64,000 bases of DNA from Sialis fuliginosa (lineage: Eukaryota > Arthropoda > Insecta > Megaloptera > Sialidae), in assembly GCA_961205875.1 (NCBI GenBank), contig OY540814.1:4446993-4510992 (forward strand), written 5' to 3'. The notes under the pieces are model-generated. The model saw nothing but the letters and a program-made list of their open reading frames with translations, was not told where the DNA came from and ran no database searches. The first letter of the stretch is position 1, and each line of letters begins with the position of its first letter. The position numbers and the translations under genes were made by a program. Positions 56,079 through 64,000 of this stretch are shown one piece after another.

Positions 56079-58595
56079 TTGTATAATTTCAAAATTAGAC
56101 ATGAACATTTACAGGACACTAAAATTAAATTTGAACAGGTAATTGAGGACATAAATAATGTAAGCATGGAATTAGACCCGGAATTTGAGCCTAATTATCA
56201 GGCTATTGATTCATTTTTATATTTATATTGTAGATCCGTTGAAGCTAGTATAAAACATGGAAGAGAAATCGAAGCAACAAGTAGTGGCCATTCCCAGAGA
56301 TACATAGAAGCAATACGACCAGGGAACGAATATCAGTGTAAAAAATGTGGCTATAAACATGTCTTTGGTAAATGTCCGGCTTATGGAAAAACATGCGCAT
56401 ATTGTGGTGAGAAAAATCATTTTGTAAGAGGATGTACAAGAAAAAAACAAGTTCAAGCAATAGAAGTAGATGATCCGCACAATACATTAGAGGAAGCAAA
56501 TACTCCTATTTGGGACGAAGAAGAAGACAATCAAGAAAATGTAAGTGAATTGTATATTAATACGATTAAAATTAATAATTCTAAAGCGTGGATGGAACCA
56601 ATTAAAATATTGGGAAGCTCATTTAAATTTAAATTAGATTCAGGAGCTGAAGTAAATGTTTTACCATTGTCTGCATTAAAGCAGATTCAGAAGAAGGTAA
56701 TACTTGAACCGACAAACATTATATTGCGTTCTTATGGAAATGAAGAAGAAGAATTTAAATCACCAGCAATAGGAATTATAAAAGTACCTTGTCAACTAAA
56801 AAGTAATAAAGTCACTGACTTAGAATTTATAATTGCATATGTAGACGCAGCGCCGATTCTTGGCCTTGACACATTTGAAAAATTGGGCTTAATATCTAGA
56901 AACAAAGTGCGTATATACAATCGATAAGTTCATAACAAAACAAGACATAATAAATAAGTACAATGATGTATTTGAGGGATTAGGAACAATGCCGGGAGAA
57001 CATCACATAATCTTGAAAGAAAACTCAATCTCAACCATCTATCCACCTAGACGAGTCCCTCAAACTCTACAAATAAGACTACTAGCAACACTAAGCTCAT
57101 TAGAAAAAGTAAAAGTAATCTCAAAAGTTGACAAACCCACAGCTTGGGTCAATCCACTGGTGATAATTGAAAAGAAAAATGGCGATTTAAGGCTTTGTCT
57201 GGATCCTCAAAAATTGATCGCTGCAATAGTGAGAGAACGATGTCTAATACCTACTCCAGATGAACAGTTAGCTCGATTAAATGGAAATGTAATGTTTACA
57301 GTGATTGATCTAAAGAATGGATTTTGGCAAATTTAACTTGATCAACCAAGTGCAAAGCTGTGCACATTTCAAACCCCATTTGGAAAGTATAAATTCAACA
57401 GACTGCCATTTGGTCTCTGTTCGGCACCAGAATTATTTCAAAAGAAAATTCAGGAAATTTTTGGAGATTTAAGTGGAGTGGCAGTCTACTTTGATAATAT
57501 TATTATATTTGGGAAAACAGAAACAAAACATGACAAAAACTTAAAAACATTATTGGAAAGAGCACAAATGTGCGGTGTTAAATTTAATAAATCGAAATTG
57601 CAGTATAAACAAAAGCAATTACACTATATAGGCATTGTTATATCAGAAAAAGGGGTAGAGATAGACGAGAAACATGTGGAAGCTATGAGGAAGGCGAAGG
57701 AACCAAATAATAAACAAGACTTATTAAGATTTTTAGGACTTATTAAATATTTAAGTAGATTTATTCCAAATGCCTCAGAGATGACATCATCACTAAGAGA
57801 ATTAACCAAGAACAATATAAAGTGGCACTGGAATCAAAACCACACAAAGGAATTTACTAAACTTATACAAATTATCACTAATCCTCCAGTCTTAAAATTC
57901 TTTGATGCCGCATCTCCAATCACAATACAGACAGATGCATCGGGATCAGGCTTAGGATCATGTCTTATCCAAAACAATCGCCCCATTGCCTTTGCATCCA
58001 GAAGCATGACTGATTGTGAAAAAAAGTATTCTCAGATAGAGAAAGAAATGCTAGCCATTGTGTTTGCATCTGACAAGTTTCGTTATTACATATACGGGAG
58101 ATCGGTTAAGGTACAATCCGATCACAAGCCATTAGAGTCAATATTTAAGGATGATCTAGCTAAAATTCCATCAAGATTACAAAGAATGAGACAAAAATTA
58201 TTTAAGTATAATGTGATAATTCAATACTTACCAGGGAAAGAAATGCTGATAGCTGATTTCCTCTCAAGAAATTATTTACAACATTTATCACAAACTCAGA
58301 GTCAAAACCATTGTGTCATTCATCAAATAGTGAGGAAGCCCATAATGTCAGAGACGAAAAAACATTTGTTTCAAGAACTAAGTCAATAAGATGAAACAAT
58401 CAAATACTTAATGCTCTACTGCACAACTGAACAGCCAAAAAAGCTAAGTAAATGTTCAAAACAAATTCAAGAATGTAATTCAGTAAGACACAAGTTAGCG
58501 ACAGAAGACAATATTCAAGACCATCTAGAAATAGAAATCCCCCCAAATATTTAGCTGATTATGAAACAAAAGCAGAAGATAGTGAAGAGGTGTAA
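56079..58595 (+). pseudogene. Ty3/gypsy retrotransposon gag-pro-RT-RNase H remnant
   Basis: The remains of one retrotransposon polyprotein lie in order. A shortened gag end carries two Cys-rich zinc knuckles (CKKCGYKHVFGKC and CAYCGEKNHFVRGC, about 56336-56430). An aspartic protease motif LDSGAEVNVLP follows. Reverse transcriptase runs from 56989 with LRLCLDPQKL, TVIDLKNGFWQI and LPFGLCSAPE, and the active-site box reads YFDN in place of YxDD. RNase H has TDASGSGLGS and SDHKPLE. Breaks: a frameshift near 56920 between protease and RT, a TAA stop inside RT at 57334-57336, and a stop at 58387-58389. The integrase core is missing; only its tail (RNPPKYLADYE) remains, ending at 58595. It is not functional. 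The family resembles mag or K02A2.6-type gypsy elements. Confidence 0.9.
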
Positions 58596-58743
58596 GAAGT
58601 TGGCAGACATGCGCGACCACTATGAAGTCGGCGCTTGTAAGCTGAAGACCTGTTAATTAAAAGTAATCTTGTTCTAAATTATTTAATGTGTATAATGTAA
58701 AATAAAGTACTTAATGTATTTAGTAAATAATAAACTTGTTACA
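58591..58743 (+). mobile_element. Possible short 3' LTR of the gypsy element
   Basis: Directly after a purine-rich AGTGAAGAGG, which could serve as polypurine tract, the sequence starts TGTAA and ends TTACA 153 bp later, just where BEL-type coding begins. AATAAA signals occur inside. The 5' partner was not found, so this remains provisional. Confidence 0.45.
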
Positions 58744-59970
58744 GATGACAAAGTTTATTATTTGGTTGGAAAAGCTTCATCGGTTTCTTCTGGAATTCCT
58801 GCAACGGGTAATAATTATGAAACAATCTGGAATGCAGTAATTGATCGTTACCAAGATAGACGCACACATGCTAATTCGTATATGAAACAAATTTTAGAAT
58901 TTAAACCTATACAAATAAAATCTGATGTATCATTAAAACATTTTTTAGATAAATTTGATGTAGTTGTATCTGCGATAAGAAATCTAGATATTCCAGATGT
59001 AGGGGAATTTATTCTATGTTATTTAGCATTTTCAAAATTAGATACTCAAACAGTTCGATATTTTGAATTGTCGCGTAATGATAAAACCACTTTGCCAACT
59101 TATAAAGAAATTGTAGAATTTATTAGGTGGCAGGCCAAAACTATAAATCGCATAGTTAATGTCAATAAATATTCAGCATCTAGCTCATATAAATCTAAAC
59201 CAACTCAATCGCTTGTTGTAAATAGTAATCACAGTACAAAATGTATTATTGGCAATCAGTCACCGATTCATGCAATTTATAGGTGTACAAAATCTAAACA
59301 ATTGTCGCCTCAAGAGCGATACAATATTTTAAAGGAAAAATCAGCGTGCCTCAATTGCTTGTCTTCTCAACACAATATAATGTCTTGTAAATCAGATGAA
59401 AGATGTAAAATTTACAGAGCGAAACATCATACATTCTTACATTTTGATAAAGGTCAAAATAATAACAATTTAAGTGCAGCTGAGACTAGCTCTGTTGCAA
59501 CATCTAGCCCGGAAACTAAATCGGAAAAATCTCAAAATAAATCAGATGTGTTTGTTGCTTGCTCCTCTAATAATTCCGTCACAAAGAAAATAGTTATATT
59601 ATCGACTGCCGTTGTGAATCAAAGGGACAAATTTAATAAAATTCACAAAATTAGATTTCTTTTAGATTCCGGTTCGCAATCTAACTTTCTAACTAGTGAT
59701 TGTTGCTGACGCTTAGAGTTACCTACATCTAAAGTATTTAGTTCAGTACTTGGAATAGGAAACATTTCTCAGCCTATCAGAGGTTAAACTAATTTAGTTA
59801 TTACTTCGCGTTTTGATTCTAAAATCAAATATCCTATAGAATGTTTGGTTATTGATAAAATAACTAATCAATCACCTAGTTTGTTGGTGGATGTTTCTTC
59901 AATGAAACACCTCAAAGATTTAAATTTAGCAGTTGTAGAATCATTAATATTATCAGATATTAAATTATAA
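58744..59970 (+). pseudogene. BEL/Pao retrotransposon gag-protease fragment
   Basis: The frame from 58744 codes a BEL/Pao gag region (DKVYYLVGKASS, NYETIWNAVIDRYQDRR and LCYLAFSKLD), then a Cys/His block (CLNCLSSQHNIMSC and CKIYRAKHHTFLH) and the retroviral-type aspartic protease start FLLDSGSQSNFL. TGA at 59707-59709 stops the frame within the protease, and another stop follows near 59785. Recognisable protease text continues to about 59930. The 5' part of gag and all of RT, RNase H and integrase are absent. It seems to have been cut at its left by the gypsy element and at its right by an oppositely oriented gag fragment. Confidence 0.88.
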
Positions 59971-59974
59971 TTAT

Positions 59975-60620
59975 TACCTCGATTATTACATACTGATTTT
60001 AAATGTCCTTTTATTTTACATATATCACATACGATATATACGTTTTATATCTGCATTCATTTGGACTATGAGGACCTTTTCCACATCTATAACAAACTTT
60101 ATTTGTCGAGACTTGTAAGTTACTTGATTTATTATATCTTGTATTATCTTGACTCTTCATATCCACCTTTTTATTCTTGTGATAATTCCTCTTTTGCGAA
60201 TTCACATGAAATACTTCATTTCTTCTAAAATTTTCATGTGTTTTTACTTTAGTTTTCTCTTTTAAAACTGCTTCCTTTGCCATGGCTATTTCAATTAATT
60301 TTTTAAGATCTACGATAGACGCATCCTCTTCCATAAGTCTATCTTTTATATTTCCTGGTGATAGTCCAATTATGAATATATCACGCAAAACTAATTTTAG
60401 TTCTGTTCCATTAAAATTGCAAATCCGATATCGATTCATTTGTCATTTGTTTTGCATTAAAAAAATCTTGTCTACTAGCAAAATATGACCATACTTTTAC
60501 TAGATGATCTCTCAATAGCTTCACCAAATCTTTATATGACATTTCCAGTAAAGATTTCGGCGTACATAAATATCAAAAATGCCCTCTTCAAATCGTCGTT
60601 TTTTATTTTATTTCTAAATA
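59975..60620 (-). pseudogene. Second Ty3/gypsy gag fragment, 3' portion
   Basis: On the minus strand this has capsid-like text (DHLVKVWSYFASRQDF, then LRDIFIIGLSPGNIKDRLME and LIEIAMAKEAVLK) and the first zinc knuckle CYRCGKGPHSPNEC. The end of a second knuckle (GHLKSVC, 59985-60010) is in another frame. At least two frameshifts and one stop break it. Its first part (60620-60540) belongs to the same gene as the piece at 63133-63298, from which it is separated by a 2.5-kb TIR element. It differs from the gag at 56.1 kb. Confidence 0.8.
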
Positions 60621-63132
60621 AGGTAAAGGCACCAGTGGTGGCCACTATAAGAGCAAGTTTTCAGTTTTTTTGGATTAATGAACTTGTTTTTTTGTAATTT
60701 TCATGAACTCATGTTACTAATAAAACAAGTAACTCTTTATTTAATCAATTTCATTACCAAAATCCGCAAATATAGTTTTTTTCTTTAAATTATAGCCTTT
60801 TATTTTGATCATGTTTTTTCTCCAGTAGTGGCAGAGGTAAAACCAGTTATGGCAACCCAGTGATGGCAAAATGATATTTCTAGTACTTTGTTATAAAAAA
60901 TTTTTTTTTAAACTAAAGGTAAATATCATGAAATGTCATACAATAAATAAATAAGTAAATAGATTACATTTTTATTTAGAGCAGGGTCGTATTAAGTAAA
61001 ATTTATAGTTAATATTTAATAATAAATCATAAGTAATTAAATACTAAGCAATGGAACTTTTGATATCGATGTAATTAAACCGATAATGTTATTGAATATT
61101 TAAGCCAGGCACGTATTAAGAAGAATTTACAATTAGTATTTTCTCATAAAATTTGTTTAAAAATGAAAATGTTAACCAATGGAAGTTGTTATATCTATGT
61201 AATTTAAAATTAATTTTTCCAATAAAAACTGTATAAAACGAAACCATTTAGTAATAAGTTATGGAATTAATGTAGTTAATACGAAAATGTATATATGAAT
61301 ATTTTAGTCAGGTACGTATTAAGAAGAATTCATAATTAATATTTTCCAATAAAAACTATATAAAAATGAAACAGTTATGACATTGATGTAGTTAAACTGA
61401 AAATGTATATATGAATATTTTAGTCAGGTACGTATTAAGAACAATTTATAATTAGAAAATTTTCTGATAAAAATTCTATAAAAATGAAAATATTAAGTAA
61501 TGGTAGTTATGACTTTGATGTAACTAAACCAATAATGCAAATTGTATATTTAAGCCAGGCACGTATTAAAAAGAATTTATAATTAATATTTTCTAATAAA
61601 AATTATATAAAAAGAAACCGTTATAGCATTGATGTAGTTAAACCAAAAATGTATATATTAATATTTTAGTCAGGCACGTATTAAGAAAAATTTATAATGA
61701 ATATTTTTTCATAAAAATTATATAAACATGAACATGTTTACCATCCGCAGTTGTTATATTGTGATTTTTGAGTCAGGGGCGTATTAAGAAAAATATACAA
61801 TTAATATTATCTAATATAATTTGTGCAGATGCTTTAGTAAAACACATGTGTGATAGTTACACAATTAAATTTATTTTTTTAATTAACAAATTATAAATCA
61901 CAAATAATAAGCAAGTATTTAACTAACAATTAATTATAAAAATTTATAAATTATAAATTTATAGTAAGCAAGTTAATTAACAGTCGTCTTTATGTTAACC
62001 ACACTTTCTTCTGATGATGAATTCACATCACATATGTTATGCCAGTATCTTATAATGAATAAAAAGCAAAAAATATAAAAAAAATTAAATTTCACCGTAC
62101 GTCCAACATAACTATCATTAATTTTTCTTTTTTTGTATTTTTTACGATAAAAATCATTTGTAAATTTTCGTTAATACAGGCCTGCCTAAACTCCACAGTT
62201 CTATATTTTATTTAAATTATATCAACATAAATGTCTAAGTTTTTCTTTAAATTTTTGTATATTTTAAATAGGTATAAAATATTATAAATTTTCGTTAATA
62301 CGGGCCTGCTCTAAATTTTCAATATTATAATTTATTCAAATACTGTCAATATAACAACTATTTTTTTACCTTATAACTATAGAATATAGTTTTTTAGAAA
62401 ATATTATTTAAATTACTTCCTTAATACGGATCTGCCTTAATTATTCAATATTTTTTTGTACATTAAACAATTCAAACAAACATAACAATTACCTTAAATT
62501 TGACTTTATGTTTTTATATATTTTTGCATAAATTAATATCAATCGTAAATTTTCCTTAATACTTGCCTGACCTAATTTGAATATGTTAATTGCAAATTTA
62601 TCTTTAGAATTATAATTCACTATATATTAATAATTTCAACCCGTCTGCTTAACATTTTTCACACCTAGTAATGAAAACTACATTTGAAAACATCGCTGCC
62701 ACTGCTGGGTATTAGTGAAAAATGAATACCCAGTAATGGTTATTGAACACAAAACCCCTCCTAGAACAATAAAATTAAATTTAGTGGTGACCTTATCTTT
62801 AAGATATGTTCAAGAATGAAACATATTAATTTCACTTCAAAAAAAAAATTTTAGCAGCATAAAAATCACTAATAATCAAACTCGCTCCACTAATCATTTA
62901 CATAAGAAAATACACACTACGTAAATTTCGACTGATCCGCGATGTTTAAATGTCCACCATTTTGACACCTATTGGCCGATTGTCATCAAATCACGCTGTA
63001 AGACAGTTAAATATACATAGATTAATATTCAGAAATGATTATAATCAAATATCATCACATATTTCAAATTCAGGACATTTAATTAAACATTTGCCATTAC
63101 TGGGGTGCTTGCCAAGACCGGTGCCGTTACCT
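60621..63132. mobile_element. AGGTACTGG family TIR element, 2.5-kb copy 3
   Basis: It starts AGGTAAAGGCACCAGTGGTG and ends CAAGACCGGTGCCGTTACCT, with TA outside both ends (60619-60620 and 63133-63134). The reading frame of the interrupted gag is in phase on both sides once one TA is counted, which confirms the ends. The segment beside its right end is shared with copies at 36083 and 44576. The interior holds a repeat series (listed separately), no transposase and mostly AT-rich DNA. Confidence 0.85.
60980..62575. repeat. Subterminal repeat series GTCAGGTACGTATTAAG
   Basis: The phrase CAGGNACGTATTAAGAAnAA occurs about seven times in plus orientation (60982, 61105, 61308, 61420, 61553, 61668, 61770), followed each time by related AT-rich text about 100-130 bp long. 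It then occurs four times inverted as TTAATACNGGCCTGCC-like text (62173, 62295, 62422, 62556). The two sets face each other within the TIR element. Confidence 0.8.
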
Positions 63133-63298
63133 TATAAGAACTTCATCTGACTGATGATCGAAATCAGGTATTTTTCCTGTTAATACCTTACCATACCATA
63201 TCTTCTTTATTTTGAATCGGCATTTTCTTATTAATACTTTTCCAGTTTCCTCGTCGCCAATGTTATGTATTCTCTTATAATATAATTTTTCCATATAC
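63133..63298 (-). pseudogene. Second Ty3/gypsy gag fragment, 5' portion
   Basis: The minus-strand frame opens with an ATG at 63296-63298 and stays open for 54 codons into the TIR element, where TAA ends it by chance. Text such as TGKIPDFDHQSDEV fits the start of a gypsy gag capsid region. It is the upstream half of the gag at 59975-60620, and the frame continues in phase on the far side of the insertion. Whether the ATG is the original start is unknown. Confidence 0.65.
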
Positions 63299-63336
63299 AT
63301 TAGGGTGATATATGCATTATTTATTGGTTATTTCAG

Positions 63337-63724
63337 ATCATGTCTCAAGGTGGTAGTTTCCAAAAAGCAGTGGACTACTGAAGAAATCTGTACCTTAATA
63401 GATGCCTTCAGGGAACATAGAAATTTGTGGTACCCAAAGGATGCCAACTATAAAAATAGGATTAAAAAAATGGATTCATACAAAGAAATTGCCCAATTGT
63501 TTGACACCAACTGGATGGAAATTGAAAGAAAAATTAATACATAATTTCACAATATCAACGTGAAAGAAGGAATTTAAAAAAATGAAAACATCTGACGCGG
63601 GTCAGCATTTTACACCCAAGTGTTTGGTTATAACGCAATGAGTTTTATGTATGACAGAAATAAACCCAGAAAAGGCGTTCAGATCGGTGGGGAATATGAG
63701 GTTTTTTGTTTATTGTTTACTTAA
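63337..63724 (+). pseudogene. MADF-domain protein, PIF/Harbinger-associated, frameshifted
   Basis: This would be a DNA-binding MADF (Myb/SANT-like) protein. In animal PIF/Harbinger elements a second gene of this type often accompanies the transposase. A TTATTTCAG acceptor at 63336 is followed by ATG at 63340, whose frame shifts in a run of A before the domain. The domain reads QWTTEEICTLIDAFREHRNL, then WMEIERKINT, stop. Two more pieces continue in other frames: SQYQRERRNLKKMKTSDAG, then FGYNAMSFMYDRNKPRKGVQ up to a stop at 63722-63724. These are the expected later MADF strands, so at least three frameshifts have broken a longer gene. Confidence 0.8.
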
Positions 63725-63825
63725 ATTTTAAGGGGTTTAGGTATTCACAAAAAAAATAATTACAAATTGCTAACATCAAAATATATTCTATGATTTTTGT
63801 AATCGTCTGTTTATTTACGCATATT
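63725..63825. other. Short gap between convergent genes
   Basis: About 100 bp of AT-rich text separates the MADF stop and the transposase stop. No terminator motif is clear. Confidence 0.4.
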
Positions 63826-64000
63826 TTAATTGCCAGGGTATTGTCCTTGGTCTGAAATAAAATATTCACAATATTCGTTTCTTATATTTTGTGCTTCTTG
63901 TAAAGATTTCCTTGCCACAGGCCTAAGAGGTAACATCGATTCAGTTGGTTGTGATTCATTCCTCCATGATCCATTTCTAATAATTCCCGAATCTATATCT
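63826..64000 (-). pseudogene. PIF/Harbinger transposase C-terminus (runs off window)
   Basis: The minus-strand frame is open from the window edge to TAA at 63826-63828, 57 residues. It contains NGSWRNESQPTESMLPLRPV and ARKSLQEAQNIRNEYCEYF, which fits the conserved C-terminal end of Harbinger-type nuclease transposases (DDE_Tnp_4). No catalytic residue lies in this part. It converges on the MADF relic, the arrangement expected for a two-gene PIF/Harbinger element. Because the start lies outside, intactness cannot be judged; the broken partner gene suggests it is old. Confidence 0.72.

Noticed and set aside
56223..56499. Minus-strand frames inside the gypsy gag region
   Set aside because: They are shadows of the plus-strand gag, which has zinc knuckles and a protease motif.
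62000..62030. Another CTGATGATGA phrase
   Set aside because: No GAAA and no pairing stems follow at a suitable distance.
63143..63170. CTGATGATCGAAATCAG, which looks like a hammerhead core
   Set aside because: CTGATGA and GAAA are separated by only two bases, so stem II cannot form, and the stretch lies in gag coding text.
1..64000. tRNA, rRNA, CRISPR or bacterial operon features
   Set aside because: None was found. The sequence has eukaryotic splice sites, retroelements and DNA transposons, and no tRNA-like cloverleaf was visible beyond one isolated box B-like phrase.

Overview
The window is AT-rich, non-bacterial DNA from an insect nuclear genome. The evidence is short interstitial runs of the insect telomere unit CCTAA, Ty3/gypsy and BEL/Pao retrotransposon remains, mariner/Tc1, pogo, hAT and PIF/Harbinger-type DNA transposon remains, and one spliced exon of an insect immunoglobulin-superfamily protein. 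A hemipteroid is a reasonable guess from base composition and element mix, but the sequence does not prove the order. There are no operons, ribosome binding sites, rRNA, tRNA or CRISPR features.

Only one piece of an ordinary host gene is clear: a 153-bp exon on the minus strand at 18399-18551, coding the start of an Ig domain resembling Klingon/Lachesin-type neuronal adhesion proteins, with proper splice sites and phase-1 ends. Nearly all the rest looks like intronic or intergenic DNA built from repeats. Two GC-raised islands (around 49.2 kb and 50.5-50.95 kb) could be host exons or a promoter but cannot be assigned.

Layout. 0-8.6 kb: TIR elements, two recurring repeat families (called P and Q here) and a five-unit telomere-like tract. 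8.7-9.5 kb: a dead mariner. 10-18 kb: GAACCC-rich tracts, a foldback, MITEs, a degenerate hammerhead ribozyme motif and a pogo/Tigger-type MITE with a Q repeat inside it. 18.4 kb: the Ig exon. 19.4-21.1 kb: a large palindrome made of a repeated 10-mer, CGTTTGTACC. 22-31.5 kb: TIR elements, a solo LTR with 4-bp target duplications, and a Stowaway-like MITE carrying a near-perfect hAT-type palindrome. 31.7-35.1 kb: a hAT-type element loaded with P and Q repeats; one Q copy holds a 135-bp insertion with an intact-core hammerhead motif. 36-45 kb: a TIR family with TA duplications, a 2.3-kb double palindrome with GGTT duplications, a hAT MITE with perfect 8-bp duplications and a Tc1/mariner transposase relic. 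46-55 kb: further TIR and foldback repeats. 56-64 kb: a graveyard of retroelement coding fragments (gypsy gag-pro-RT-RNase H, BEL gag-protease, a second gypsy gag), one split by a 2.5-kb TIR element, ending in a PIF/Harbinger-type pair (MADF protein and transposase C-terminus).

The coding relics are mobile-element genes and nearly all carry stops, frameshifts or deletions, so none is expected to work here. The most informative structures are nested insertions, whose target duplications allow element ends to be placed to the base.
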